A stretch of DNA of 64,000 bases from an uncultured Shewanella sp. (GTDB taxonomy: Bacteria; Pseudomonadota; Gammaproteobacteria; Enterobacterales; Shewanellaceae), in NCBI RefSeq assembly GCF_947491715.1, contig NZ_CANLKR010000001.1:537427-601426 (forward strand), given 5' to 3'. Both the position numbers and the translations under genes were made by a program. Position 1 is the stretch's first letter. Each line of letters begins with the position of its first letter. Below are positions 17,206 through 26,373 of the stretch, in pieces. The notes under the pieces are model-generated. The model was given only the letters and a program-made list of their open reading frames with translations, was not told where the DNA came from and searched no databases.

Positions 17206-19443
17206 ATGTCAACCACTATACTATCGGTGCCCGATATGAGTTGTGCCAGTTGCGTTGCTAAAATAGAAAATGCTTTTCAAGCGCAGTCAGGTGTGAGCGT
17301 TAGAGTCAACTTAGCCGACAAGCAAGTGATCATCAGTGACGAAATTGACATTGAAAAAGCCAAATCCATTGTACTCAGTGTTGGTTATACCAGTAAACCA
17401 GTATTAGATGCAACAAAAGCGGCCAAGGACAAATCAGTAATAGAAGAGAAACATTATCGCAAACAATTGTGGCAAGCGTTTATTGGTTTGGGGGTTGGGA
17501 TCCCATTAATGCTATGGGGGTTATTGGGTGGGGAAATGCAGGTCAGTAACCCTCAAGAACAACTCATTTGGGGAGTGGTTGGTGGATTCACCTTAATATT
17601 GATGATAACAACAGGGGCACACTTTTACCAAGGAATGTGGCGAGCGCTGAAAGCGAAAAGTGCCAATATGGACAGCTTAATTGCATTAGGTACAGGCGCA
17701 GCTTGGATTTATTCTATGCTGGTGGTGTTGATGCCTCAATGGTTTCCAATGAATACACGTCACGTTTATTTTGAAGCCAGTGTCATGATTTTAGGCTTAA
17801 TTAATTTAGGCCATGCCTTAGAATTAAGAGCGAGAGGGAAAACCAGTGAAGCGGTACAAAGTTTATTAGGGCTGCAAGTCTCGACGGCTATTCGCTTGAC
17901 GGATAAGGGTGATGAAGAAGTGGACATTGGTGAATTAGCGCTGGGTGATCGCATTCGATTAAAGCCTGGTGGTCGGGTGACATTAGATGGGGAAGTCATT
18001 GAAGGTCAATCATTATTGAATGAATCAATGTTAACAGGCGAGCCAGTACCCGTAAGCAAAGGAGTGGGAGATAACCTTAGTGCGGGAACAGTTAATGGTA
18101 ATGGAAGCTTAATTTATCGTGTGACATCCGCAGTGGAAGATACACGATTAGCAAAAATCATCGCCTTGGTACAACAAGCGCAAACCTCAAAAATGCCCAT
18201 TGGCCGTTTAACCGATCAAATATCCGCTTACTTTGTGCCTGTTGTGATAGTGATAGCTCTATTGAGTGCGGGTATTTGGTATTTTGCAGGGCCAGCACCT
18301 GCGTTATCTCATGCGTTAGTGGTATTAACCAGCGTGTTGATTATTGCCTGTCCGTGTGCATTAGGGTTAGCCACTCCCATGTCTATAATGGTGTCAGTCG
18401 GTCGGGCGGCTAAAATGGGGGTGCTTATTCGAAATGGAGAAGCCATGCAAACAGCCAGTAAGGTGAGTTGTGTGGTGTTAGATAAAACCGGCACGATTAC
18501 CCAAGGTAAACCCAAGGTGACAGACTTTGTTTTAGTGGAGAAAGAAGAAGATAAATCGACGTTACTGCTTCATATTGCCAGTCTTGAACAAGCCTCTGAA
18601 CACCCTCTTGCGAGTGCAATCATTGAGAAAGCCAAAGCGGAAAAACTGGGTTTAATTGAACCTGATGTGTTTACCAATTATCAGGGAATGGGCATTGTAG
18701 GCCGTTTTGCCTCTGAAAGTGGAGGAAAGGGAGAATATGCAATAGGGAATCGCGCTTTAATGGATAAATTACACATCAAAGGCGTAGACACACAAGAAAC
18801 ATTAGCGGCAGTTTGGGCCGGTGGCGCGAAAACGCCTATTTATGTGGCGAAATCGGGGCAATTAGTGGCCTTGATAGCCATCAGCGATCCATTACATAGG
18901 GGCGTCATTGAAGCCGTTACTGCGCTAAAGGCTGATGGTATGCGTGTTGTTCTTTTGAGCGGTGATAATGAAAAAACGGCTAAAGCGGTCGCTAAAGAAG
19001 TGGGCATTGATGAAGTGGTGGCACAAGTGTTACCGGAAGAAAAGCAAGCTCATGTGAAACAGCTGCAGGCCGCAGGAGAAGTGGTTGCTATGGTCGGCGA
19101 TGGAATTAATGATGCCCCTGCACTTGTCAGTGCAGATGTGGGAATAGCCATCGGAAGTGGGACTGAAATTGCCATCGAGAGTGCTGATTTAACCTTGCTT
19201 TCTCATCAGTTAATGACGTTAGCTCACACGTTTAAGTTAGCTAAGGCGGGTATGCGTAATATTAAACAAAATTTATTTGGCGCCTTTATTTATAACGTGT
19301 TAGGGATCCCATTAGCCGCTGGAGTGCTGTTTCCTTTAACTGGCATGTTATTAAGCCCTGTGATAGCCGGTGGTGCGATGGCACTATCGTCTTTGACTGT
19401 TGTTACCAATGCAAATCGCTTACGTCGTCAGAAATTAGATTGA
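17206..19443 (+). CDS. copA: Copper-exporting P1B-type ATPase CopA
   Basis: The 745-residue inner-membrane pump has one N-terminal heavy-metal-associated domain (MSCASC, Cys13 and Cys16), against two in E. coli CopA. It has eight membrane helices, TGEP in the actuator domain and the intramembrane CPC motif (ACPCALGLATP, about 380). DKTGTIT carries the phosphorylated Asp (about 426), SEHPLA is the HP motif, and GDGINDAPAL lies at about 631. It exports cytoplasmic Cu(I). AAGGAGG precedes ATG 17206. CueR controls it from the divergent promoter. A hairpin terminator follows. Confidence 0.95.
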   Translation: MSTTILSVPDMSCASCVAKIENAFQAQSGVSVRVNLADKQVIISDEIDIEKAKSIVLSVGYTSKPVLDATKAAKDKSVIEEKHYRKQLWQAFIGLGVGIPLMLWGLLGGEMQVSNPQEQLIWGVVGGFTLILMITTGAHFYQGMWRALKAKSANMDSLIALGTGAAWIYSMLVVLMPQWFPMNTRHVYFEASVMILGLINLGHALELRARGKTSEAVQSLLGLQVSTAIRLTDKGDEEVDIGELALGDRIRLKPGGRVTLDGEVIEGQSLLNESMLTGEPVPVSKGVGDNLSAGTVNGNGSLIYRVTSAVEDTRLAKIIALVQQAQTSKMPIGRLTDQISAYFVPVVIVIALLSAGIWYFAGPAPALSHALVVLTSVLIIACPCALGLATPMSIMVSVGRAAKMGVLIRNGEAMQTASKVSCVVLDKTGTITQGKPKVTDFVLVEKEEDKSTLLLHIASLEQASEHPLASAIIEKAKAEKLGLIEPDVFTNYQGMGIVGRFASESGGKGEYAIGNRALMDKLHIKGVDTQETLAAVWAGGAKTPIYVAKSGQLVALIAISDPLHRGVIEAVTALKADGMRVVLLSGDNEKTAKAVAKEVGIDEVVAQVLPEEKQAHVKQLQAAGEVVAMVGDGINDAPALVSADVGIAIGSGTEIAIESADLTLLSHQLMTLAHTFKLAKAGMRNIKQNLFGAFIYNVLGIPLAAGVLFPLTGMLLSPVIAGGAMALSSLTVVTNANRLRRQKLD

Positions 19444-19452
19444 TATTGACAG

Positions 19453-19512
19453 TAAAAGCGCTAACAGAGCGACTGTTGAGTGTGATCCTCATTATCATAC
19501 CCAGTCGCTTTT
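19453..19512 (+). terminator. Probable copA terminator
   Basis: AGCGACT (19468-19474) pairs with AGTCGCT (19503-19509), and the stem is followed by TTTT-like sequence. AAAAGCG at 19453-19459 offers alternative pairing with CGCTTTT. Confidence 0.5.
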
Positions 19513-19726
19513 CATTGATTATTTAGGCCTAATTAAGCTATAGTACCGCGCTTAAAAATGCAGGCGTGGTGAGACCTTTTTGGTGTTTACCAGGTTTTAT
19601 CCTGTTTTGGTTCAAGCGTTACTTTTCATAAGCTTGAGCGTAGTTGTAGGTGTGCTTTGCATCTTTAACTCATCGTAAACGGGAATGTTTGTTTTATTCA
19701 ATTTATTATAATTTTGGAATGTCACT

Positions 19727-21319
19727 TTGATCACTACAGCAAATATTACCATGCAGTTTGGCTCTAAGCCGCTGTTTGAAAACATCTCAGTCAAGTTTGG
19801 CGGTGGAAACCGTTACGGTTTAATTGGTGCTAATGGTTGTGGTAAATCAACCTTCATGAAGATCTTAGCTGGCGATTTAGATCCGACTTCAGGCAATGTT
19901 TCTTTAGATGTCAATGAGCGTTTGGGTAAATTGAGTCAAAATCAATTTGGCTATGAAGAATTTAATGTCGTTGATACTGTGATCATGGGATATCCTGAAT
20001 TATGGGCTGTTAAACAAGAGCGTGACCGCATTTATTCTTTGCCGGAAATGACCGAAGAAGAAGGTATTAAAGTTGCTGATTTAGAAATGGAATTTGCCGA
20101 AATGGATGGTTACACCGCAGAATCTCGTGCCGGTGAGCTATTAATGGGAGTGGGTATCCCAGTTGAACAGCACTTTGGCTTGATGAGTGAAATTGCCCCA
20201 GGTTTTAAATTACGTGTATTGTTGGCTCAGGCCTTGTTCTCTGATCCTGATGTACTACTGCTCGATGAGCCAACCAACAACTTGGATATTGATACGATCC
20301 GCTGGTTGCAAGAAATGTTAAATCAACGTAACAGTACCATGGTCATTATTTCTCACGATCGCTATTTCTTAAACTCTGTCTGTACTCATATGGCCGATCT
20401 GGATTACGGTGAGTTACGGGTTTTTCCTGGTAATTATGACGAATACATGATGGCGGCAAGCCAAGCACGTGAACGTTTAATGGCTGATAATGCTAAGAAA
20501 AAAGCACAAATTTCGGAGCTTCAAGGTTTCGTTGCACGTTTTTCTGCTAATGCATCAAAAGCAAAACAAGCCACTTCGCGTGCGAAGTTAATTGATAAAA
20601 TTAAGATTGAAGAGGTTAAAGCCTCAAGCCGTGTTAATCCTTTTATTCGTTTCGAGCAAGAAAAGAAGTTATTCCGTAATGCACTTGTTACAGAAGGCTT
20701 AACTAAGGGATTTGATGAAACCTTGTTCAAAAACTTAGATCTTATGGTCGAAGTGGGTGAGCGTGTGGCGATTTTGGGTGATAACGGTGTGGGAAAAACC
20801 ACCTTGTTACGAACACTAGTCCATGATTTACCTCAAGATAGTGGGACTATTCACTGGTCAGAAAATTCAGCGATTGGCTATTATGCGCAAGATCATGAAA
20901 GTGACTTTGAAAATGACATGACCTTGTTTGAATGGATGAGTCAATGGCGTAAACCCAATGATGATGATCAATCGGTTCGTGGGATCTTAGGCCGTATGTT
21001 GTTTGGATCGGATGATATTAAAAAGTCAGTGAAGGTATTATCCGGTGGTGAAAAAGGTCGCATGTTGTTTGGAAAACTCATCATGGAAAAGCCCAATATC
21101 TTATTATTGGATGAGCCAACAAACCACATGGATATGGAATCGATTGAATCATTGAATAATGCTCTTGAAATGTATGAAGGAACATTGTTGTTTGTCAGTC
21201 ACGATAGAGCATTTGTCTCCTCTTTAGCGACGCGTATCCTTGAGGTGACGCCAACAGGGGTGAATGACTTTAAAGGCACTTATGATGAGTTCTTAAGAAG
21301 TAAAGGCGTGGAGGCGTAA
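19727..21319 (+). CDS. ybiT: ABC-F family ATPase YbiT
   Basis: This soluble twin-ATPase of 530 residues matches the length and start of E. coli YbiT ([20 protein letters not shown]). The first Walker A is GANGCGKST and the second GDNGVGKTT, with an LSGG-type signature and Walker B ([22 protein letters not shown]) in each half. ABC-F proteins bind the ribosomal E site and modulate stalled translation. The start is TTG at 19727: it aligns with the family N-terminus, and the next in-frame ATG (19751) would remove the first strand. It has its own terminator. Confidence 0.92.
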   Translation: MITTANITMQFGSKPLFENISVKFGGGNRYGLIGANGCGKSTFMKILAGDLDPTSGNVSLDVNERLGKLSQNQFGYEEFNVVDTVIMGYPELWAVKQERDRIYSLPEMTEEEGIKVADLEMEFAEMDGYTAESRAGELLMGVGIPVEQHFGLMSEIAPGFKLRVLLAQALFSDPDVLLLDEPTNNLDIDTIRWLQEMLNQRNSTMVIISHDRYFLNSVCTHMADLDYGELRVFPGNYDEYMMAASQARERLMADNAKKKAQISELQGFVARFSANASKAKQATSRAKLIDKIKIEEVKASSRVNPFIRFEQEKKLFRNALVTEGLTKGFDETLFKNLDLMVEVGERVAILGDNGVGKTTLLRTLVHDLPQDSGTIHWSENSAIGYYAQDHESDFENDMTLFEWMSQWRKPNDDDQSVRGILGRMLFGSDDIKKSVKVLSGGEKGRMLFGKLIMEKPNILLLDEPTNHMDMESIESLNNALEMYEGTLLFVSHDRAFVSSLATRILEVTPTGVNDFKGTYDEFLRSKGVEA

Positions 21320-21341
21320 ATTCTCCTTTCAACGTCAAGAG

Positions 21342-21367
21342 AAGCCCGAATGTATTCGGGCTTTTTT
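21342..21367 (+). terminator. Rho-independent terminator of ybiT, shared with the M17 gene
   Basis: AAGCCCGAA (21342-21350) and TTCGGGCTT (21355-21363) form a perfect stem with a TGTA loop, and a T-run follows to 21367. It lies between convergent genes and may work in both directions. Confidence 0.93.
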
Positions 21368-21377
21368 GTGTCTGTTT

Positions 21378-22778
21378 TTAAGCGTATTTTTGTTGTAAAT
21401 AGTCAAATACCGCACGAATACCAAAGGCTTCACCACCAATGGGACGACCGGGTAATTTACGGTTATTCCATGCCATCACATCAAAATGGGCCCAAGTGAT
21501 ATCTTTATCAACAAAGGCTTGTAAGTATAAGGCGGCGGTGATAGCTCCTCCAAAAGGGCTGGTGGCACAATTGGATAAATCGGCAACCTCACTTTTCAGT
21601 AAATCTTGATAAGCTTGATGCAGTGGCATGCGCCACACAGGATCTTCATGTTGCAAACCGGATTGAGTAATACCGTTTGCAAGCATATCATCATTACTAA
21701 AAAAGCCGGGTAATTCTGTGCCTAGGGCGACGCGCATTGCGCCTGTTAAGGTGGCAAAATCGATGATCATGTCGGGTTTATCATGATTCGCTTCCGATAG
21801 CGCATCACACAGGACTAATCGTCCTTCAGCATCGGTGTTATCTATCTCGACGCTAATGCCGTGGCGGGTGGTGATAACATCACCAGGTCTAAAGGCATTG
21901 GCCGAGACAGCGTTTTCAACTGCAGGCACTAATACGCGCAAGCGAATAGGGAGTTCATGGGCCATGATGAGTTGCGCGAGCCCGATGACGTGTGCGGCGC
22001 CGCCCATGTCTTTTTTCATTAAACGCATGCCAGCACCGGGTTTTAAATCGAGTCCTCCTGAGTCAAAACACACGCCTTTACCCACGAGTGTCACTTGTGG
22101 TGCATTGTTATCGCCCCAAGTAAAGTCAAGCAATCTTGGGGCGTGGACACTGGCGCGACCCACCATATGAATAGTTGGGTAGTTCTGCTCAAGCAGATCA
22201 TCCCCAATAATTTGGCTCAATTGCCCCCCAAATTCACCGGCCATTTGGCTCAAGGTGTGTGCCAAATCCTGGGGCATCATGTCGCCAGCTGGGGTGTTAA
22301 TTAAGTCACGGGTGAGAGACGTTGCGCGAATAAAGCGGTTGGCTTTGCTGGCTATCTCTTCGCTTGGCACAACCAATTGTGGCAGGGGTTTATTACTTTT
22401 CTTATAACGCTCAAAACGATAGCCACCCAGTCCCCAACTCAAAGCCGCCTTTTCAATTTGGTCTTGATTTCCTTGAATGGCATATTGTCCATGAGGTAAT
22501 TGGTTGACCAGTTCGCCGCACGCCCAGAAACTGTCAGCTTGCTCAGTCACGAATACGGCTAAGTGTATTTGACCTTCACTATTAGGGATCAGGCAGTGAC
22601 CCTGTTTGTCAATATGATGTTGTGAAACCCAGTTTTGAGTGAGTACAGGCTGCTCTTTGATCCAGATAGCAAAGTTGCTGGGAGAGAAGATCATTAAGGG
22701 AGTAGAAGCTGTGTTGCTAGGGCCAATGACTAAAGGCGTTGTCATTGATCCCGCTGTATTGGTGGAGGAAGTGTTCAT
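21378..22778 (-). CDS. M17-family leucyl aminopeptidase
   Basis: The 466-residue cytosolic metallopeptidase shows the M17 metal-site motifs: KGVCFDSGGLDLKP with the catalytic Lys/Asp, MKKDMGGAA, and the signature NTDAEGRLVLCDAL carrying two Asp/Glu ligands and the catalytic Arg. The N-terminal ~150 residues are a variable domain. It removes N-terminal residues from peptides using two divalent metals. It resembles the shorter, PepB-like/unnamed M17 group more than canonical PepA (about 500 residues). It is monocistronic. Confidence 0.9.
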   Translation of the reverse strand: MNTSSTNTAGSMTTPLVIGPSNTASTPLMIFSPSNFAIWIKEQPVLTQNWVSQHHIDKQGHCLIPNSEGQIHLAVFVTEQADSFWACGELVNQLPHGQYAIQGNQDQIEKAALSWGLGGYRFERYKKSNKPLPQLVVPSEEIASKANRFIRATSLTRDLINTPAGDMMPQDLAHTLSQMAGEFGGQLSQIIGDDLLEQNYPTIHMVGRASVHAPRLLDFTWGDNNAPQVTLVGKGVCFDSGGLDLKPGAGMRLMKKDMGGAAHVIGLAQLIMAHELPIRLRVLVPAVENAVSANAFRPGDVITTRHGISVEIDNTDAEGRLVLCDALSEANHDKPDMIIDFATLTGAMRVALGTELPGFFSNDDMLANGITQSGLQHEDPVWRMPLHQAYQDLLKSEVADLSNCATSPFGGAITAALYLQAFVDKDITWAHFDVMAWNNRKLPGRPIGGEAFGIRAVFDYLQQKYA

Positions 22779-22967
22779 TTTACGCTCTTAAATTAAAACA
22801 ATGAATGGCCATTAGGGTAGCAGGCATGGGACTGTTGGGAAAGAAATGGGTGACATTCCTGTTAATTTTTTGATTATATTGCTTGCCTTAACGGGGTTTA
22901 TGATTGACTAGTATATTGACACCCCATGGTTTTATACTCATTATGGAATCATGAAGATACATTTTAT

Positions 22968-23069
22968 ATGCAATACGACAAGCTTGAGCTTGCGATTAAT
23001 ATGCTCGTTAATCGTTCAAGCACGAATTATCATCATTCCATAGGAATGGTGGGTCTTTGTTGTGTGTAA
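22968..23069 (+). other. Possible small RNA or 33-residue leader ORF
   Basis: A 33-codon frame starts at ATG 22968 and stops at 23067-23069 (MQYDKLELAINMLVNRSS onward). It overlaps a hairpin, CGATTAA (22993-22999) with TTAATCG (23008-23014), reinforced by outer CTTGA/TCAAG pairing. A strong terminator ends 35 bp later, before the next gene's own ribosome site. This unit could be a small RNA, a short peptide, or both. There is no recognisable family and no strong ribosome site. Confidence 0.4.
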
Positions 23070-23077
23070 AAGATGTC

Positions 23078-23107
23078 AAACCCGCCCATAAGGCGGGTTT
23101 TCTTTTT
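23078..23107 (+). terminator. Strong Rho-independent terminator upstream of the small kinase gene
   Basis: AAACCCGCC (23078-23086) and GGCGGGTTT (23092-23100) form a 9-bp stem, and TCTTTTT follows. No annotated gene ends just before it on this strand, so it implies a short transcript starting between about 22900 and 23050, or premature termination of the kinase mRNA. Confidence 0.85.
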
Positions 23108-23143
23108 CTGTCTTATGGCGTTGATTAAACGAAAGGAGGCAGT

Positions 23144-23659
23144 ATGAAAAAAGTCATGATATTAGGTAAGCCTGGCAGTGGTAAATCGACGTTAAGTCGA
23201 CGACTGGCGTCTGCAACCCAACTTCCATTGCATACACTGGATATTATCGAATATAAAAAAAATGGTGAGAGGATCGATCAGGCTTTATACCGTGAAATAC
23301 ATGACAATATTATTGAAAAAGAGTCATGGATTATTGAGGGCTTTGGCTTGATGGAGTCATTTTTTCAACGTTTGGAGGCTGCTGATACCTTGATTTATAT
23401 TGAGTTGCCTTATTTAGTGAGTTATTGGTGGGTGACTAAACGTTTTCTAAAAGGATTGTTCATTCGTCCTAAGGGCTGGCCACAAGGTTGCTCTGTGGTA
23501 AAAGGCACTTGGCGAAGTTATCAAGTATTAAGGCTTTGCCCACAATTTTGGAATCGAGATTTCATGGCGAAGATAGAAAGTTTGCCTACAACAAAGTCGG
23601 TTTACATCATTCGTTCTGCTGCCGAGCTAGACCGTTTTGTGAAAGAAGCATCCTCTTAA
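23144..23659 (+). CDS. Small P-loop kinase (adenylate-kinase/FlaR-like)
   Basis: A 171-residue P-loop protein begins KKVMILGKPGSGKSTLSRRLA, an intact Walker A. It continues with a mononucleotide-kinase-like lid (GLFIRPKGWPQGCSVVKGTW) and VYIIRS near the end. It belongs to the group often labelled 'DNA topology modulation protein FlaR', though this name is not backed by a defined reaction. Phosphoryl acceptor is unknown. The ribosome site AAAGGAGG is near perfect. It has a terminator hairpin at 23688. Confidence 0.82.
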   Translation: MKKVMILGKPGSGKSTLSRRLASATQLPLHTLDIIEYKKNGERIDQALYREIHDNIIEKESWIIEGFGLMESFFQRLEAADTLIYIELPYLVSYWWVTKRFLKGLFIRPKGWPQGCSVVKGTWRSYQVLRLCPQFWNRDFMAKIESLPTTKSVYIIRSAAELDRFVKEASS

Positions 23660-23687
23660 TCGTGACTCAATGATATTTGAATGTGGC

Positions 23688-23727
23688 AAAAGAACCTTGT
23701 TATTGAAAAGATTAATAAGGTTCTTTT
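23688..23727. terminator. Bidirectional terminator between convergent genes
   Basis: AAAAGAACCTT (23688-23698) and AAGGTTCTTTT (23717-23727) are a perfect 11-bp stem with A/T tails on both sides. Confidence 0.85.
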
Positions 23728-23730
23728 ATA

Positions 23731-24192
23731 TTATTTTTTAATTAAAACGGGCATACCTTTGATCCCTGCATAGAATACGATAATGTCGGTTGGAACGGTT
23801 CCCTCATTAGTAGCGTAGTGCCAGTTATTGACGACTTCGGTATCAACATCCCCTGATGTTAACCGCAATTGCTGGCTGCCATCTTCTAGGTATAAGGTTA
23901 TTTCTCCTTTTAAGATTGTGGCAACGGTGATAAAGGGATGTTTGTGTATTGGGAATTTTCCTTTAGGAGGAATCACTATTTTTAAAACGGTTATTTGTGG
24001 TTGGCCACTAGGGTAGCTAGGCAGCCGTTTTCCATCCCAACTTTTGTCTGTTCGATTCAATAGTGTGATATCAAGTTCAGGTTCATTTGAGGATGCTTTG
24101 TTTTCTGTGGATGTTTGCTTGGCTTGAGCTAAGTTGATGTTTAACGTTAGCAGTAAAATGAAGATGTTCAGTACGGTGAAAGAGGAGCGCAT
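23731..24192 (-). CDS. Secreted cupin-domain protein
   Basis: A signal peptide (1-24, ending AQA) precedes a short Ser/Glu-rich spacer and a single cupin barrel. The first cupin motif is visible as FPIHKHPFITVATILKGEITLYLED, with two His and a Glu as metal ligands. The second motif lies around VDTEVVNNWHYATN, with the third His. It is probably a periplasmic metal-dependent dioxygenase-like or ligand-binding protein of unknown substrate. It is transcribed alone, downstream of a MerR gene on the same strand (53-bp gap between the genes), and may be co-transcribed with it. Confidence 0.8.
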   Translation of the reverse strand: MRSSFTVLNIFILLLTLNINLAQAKQTSTENKASSNEPELDITLLNRTDKSWDGKRLPSYPSGQPQITVLKIVIPPKGKFPIHKHPFITVATILKGEITLYLEDGSQQLRLTSGDVDTEVVNNWHYATNEGTVPTDIIVFYAGIKGMPVLIKK

Positions 24193-24244
24193 ATCGATTC
24201 ACTATTCAAATGGTATTAATTAAAGCCTAGCGTAAAGCATTTTT

Positions 24245-24655
24245 TCATCCAGTTAATTTGTGATCTGGCTTAGACCACCGCTTACTTGCAATCTTGAGTA
24301 AACGAAGAAACTTAGGACAGGCCAAATGATTTTCAGCAGTGCAGGCTGCCGCGTGACGTAGCCCATCACGCATTGCTATCATCTCATTAATCTTATTATC
24401 GAGTTCATTGGCCTTAGTTTCTAATATTTGCCTATCTATTTTAATGTGATCATTTAATAGCATGTTTGATATTTCATTGAGTGACAGGCCCGCATTGCGT
24501 CCTAGAGTGATCAATGCCAATCTTTCTATTATGTTCACACTATAGACTCTTCTTAAACCATGGCGTGCGATGGGGGTAATTAATCCCTTTTTTTCATAGT
24601 AGCGCAAAGTCGATGGGGGGAGCTTTGTGCGTTTTGATACCTCACCAATATCCAT
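24245..24655 (-). CDS. MerR-family transcriptional regulator
   Basis: The N-terminus MDIGEVSKRTKLPPSTLRYYEKKGLI is a MerR winged helix-turn-helix. A long dimerisation helix follows, then a Cys-containing tail (HAAACTAENHLACPKFLRLLK) of the type found in regulators called 'MerR, SAM-methyltransferase or efflux associated'. The two Cys suggest metal or thiol sensing, which is inference. It is divergent from the methyltransferase gene, and a perfect palindrome lies between them within a 19-bp-spacer promoter. Confidence 0.85.
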   Translation of the reverse strand: MDIGEVSKRTKLPPSTLRYYEKKGLITPIARHGLRRVYSVNIIERLALITLGRNAGLSLNEISNMLLNDHIKIDRQILETKANELDNKINEMIAMRDGLRHAAACTAENHLACPKFLRLLKIASKRWSKPDHKLTG

Positions 24656-24679
24656 TGTATTTCGCCTCTATTGTTGAAC

Positions 24680-24710
24680 TTGACTTAAAGTCGACTTTAA
24701 GTAGTAGCAT
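24680..24710 (+). promoter_or_regulatory. MerR-type promoter with perfect 18-bp palindrome
   Basis: CTTAAAGTCGACTTTAAG (24684-24701) is perfectly self-complementary. It lies inside a TTGACT (24680-24685) - 19 bp - TAGCAT (24705-24710) promoter directed toward the methyltransferase gene. The spacing and centre are diagnostic of MerR-family control. Confidence 0.85.
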
Positions 24711-24780
24711 TGATTTGAGATGAAAACAAGTTCGGTTAAGGGAGTAAGTGTTACTCTCTGTGGATCTTAAGGAGTCAATG

Positions 24781-25368
24781 ATGTGGGATGAACGATATGA
24801 TAGAGAAGATTATGTTTATGGAACAAAACCTAATACTTTTTTGAAAGAAAATAGATTAGTGCTCCCTAAGGGGGAGGTGCTAAGTCTTGCTGAAGGAGAG
24901 GGGAGGAATGCGGTATTTTTAGCCCAACAAGGTTACCGAGTCACAGCCGTTGATGGATCGATGGTGGGCATTGATAAAGCAAGGCGGCTTGCTGATAAAG
25001 CGGGGGTGACGGTGGATTTCATTCATGGTGATCTTGCGCATGTTGATATAGGGCAAAACTGTTGGGATGCTGTCGTGTCTATTTTTTGCCCTTTACCTTC
25101 AATGATCAGGCAAAGGTTATACTTAAAGGTTGAAAAAGGATTGAAAAAAGGAGGGGTGTTCATGCTTGAAGCCTATCGGCCTGAGCAGTTAGCTTATGGC
25201 ACTGGCGGTGGTAGCGATAGTGATGTCATGCAGAATGTGTCGACGTTACGAGCCGAGTTACCCCGATTGGCTTTTTCACATCTATGTGAATTAGAGCGTG
25301 AAGTGATAGAAGGCGTTTTTCATACCGGAAAAGGGGCTGTGGTGCAGGCGATAGCAACGAAGGTGTAG
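24781..25368 (+). CDS. Class I SAM-dependent methyltransferase under MerR control
   Basis: This 195-residue enzyme begins MWDERYDREDYVYGTKPNTF, a start shared by TehB-like small methyltransferases. Motif I reads VLSLAEGEGRNAVFLAQQG, and VTAVDGSMVGIDKA gives the acidic ribose-binding position. Substrate is unknown; relatives act on tellurite/selenite, thiols or thiopurines. ATG 24781 is chosen because AAGGAG (24769-24774) is 6 bp away; ATG 24778 is too close. The divergent MerR gene and palindromic promoter imply induction by a chemical signal. Confidence 0.85.
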   Translation: MWDERYDREDYVYGTKPNTFLKENRLVLPKGEVLSLAEGEGRNAVFLAQQGYRVTAVDGSMVGIDKARRLADKAGVTVDFIHGDLAHVDIGQNCWDAVVSIFCPLPSMIRQRLYLKVEKGLKKGGVFMLEAYRPEQLAYGTGGGSDSDVMQNVSTLRAELPRLAFSHLCELEREVIEGVFHTGKGAVVQAIATKV

Positions 25369-25447
25369 ATAAACTGTGGCGTAAGCGGCTGTGAGTGATT
25401 TTATCGGATTCCATTGATATGAATTATTAATTTAAAGAGGAATAAAA

Positions 25448-25750
25448 ATGAAAAACATGAGTGTGACATTGCTGTTAGTCATAAGCAGTATAGCTTGTTC
25501 TGCCATGGCTAATCAGGGAAATGGAAAAGGGTTACCGCCTGGACTTCAAAAAAAGGTAGAACAAGGTAAGCCTTTACCGCCGGGTTGGCAGAAAAAATTA
25601 TCACGGGGTGATATATTAAGCCAAGATCTCTATCTACGTGGAAAAATAGTGGTACCACTGAATAACCATGGCATTTTATCTATTGAAATAGATGGAACCG
25701 TTATTGAGCTTTACCAAGCTTCACGTAAAATCGTTGATATATTTGACTAG
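25448..25750 (+). CDS. CigR/RcnB-like small periplasmic protein
   Basis: A 100-residue protein has a signal peptide (1-21, ending AMA) followed by NQGNGKGLPPGLQKKVEQGKPLPPGWQKKL, the PPG-repeat signature of the CigR/RcnB-like family. A short beta-rich C-terminus with IDGTVIELYQASRKIVDIFD follows. Family roles are poorly defined (envelope homeostasis, metal or anti-virulence effects). It has the ribosome site AGAGGA and is followed closely by the nucleotidyltransferase-like gene, probably co-transcribed. Confidence 0.83.
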   Translation: MKNMSVTLLLVISSIACSAMANQGNGKGLPPGLQKKVEQGKPLPPGWQKKLSRGDILSQDLYLRGKIVVPLNNHGILSIEIDGTVIELYQASRKIVDIFD

Positions 25751-25774
25751 CCGCTGTTGAAGGTAACCGATGAC

Positions 25775-26317
25775 ATGATGGAACGTATTGTTGCCCTGAT
25801 TAAACAAGATCCCATGAGGCTTAGGGCACTTGATTGTGTGGCCAGTCTCAATTTATCTTCTGGTTATATTGCTGCAGGCTTTGTTCGCAATTTAGTTTGG
25901 GATAATTTACATGACAAAAAGGTGCCAACGCTGCTAAATGATATCGATGTGATTTATTTCGATAGTACAGTGTTAAATGAAGATCATGAGAAAGATTATG
26001 AAATGAAGTTGTTTGCGTTAATGCCTGAGGTTAACTGGCAAGTGCGTAATCAGGCAAGAATGCATGTTCGTAATGGAGACAGGCCTTATTTAAATATCGT
26101 TGATGCCATGAGTTTCTGGCCTGAAAAAGAAACGGCCCTAGCTATTCGCCGTGTCAATAATGGCATTTATGAATGTCTTTCAGCTTTTGGGTTTGATTCA
26201 CTTTTTCAGTTATTGGTGACGCATAACCCTAAACGTTCAAAAGCGATATTTGATAAAAGAGTCAGTTCTAGACAATGGCTGAACCTATGGCCTAAATTAT
26301 CCATTATTAAAGAGTGA
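25775..26317 (+). CDS. Nucleotidyltransferase-family protein (DUF925-like)
   Basis: About 180 residues with the polymerase-beta-like nucleotidyltransferase core: SSGYIAAGFVRNLVWD then LLNDIDVIYFDS (catalytic DxD), and a distal acidic strand (LNIVDAMSFWP). This matches the YiiD/DUF925 family, whose substrate is unknown. ATG 25775 fits the family N-terminus (MMERIVALIKQDP) and follows GAAGG. The longer frame from TTG 25757 has no ribosome site. Confidence 0.8.
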   Translation: MMERIVALIKQDPMRLRALDCVASLNLSSGYIAAGFVRNLVWDNLHDKKVPTLLNDIDVIYFDSTVLNEDHEKDYEMKLFALMPEVNWQVRNQARMHVRNGDRPYLNIVDAMSFWPEKETALAIRRVNNGIYECLSAFGFDSLFQLLVTHNPKRSKAIFDKRVSSRQWLNLWPKLSIIKE

Positions 26318-26373
26318 TTATCATCAGCATGGCTAATAGTGTCATTAATTAGCCATGCAAAATATTGCTGTGA

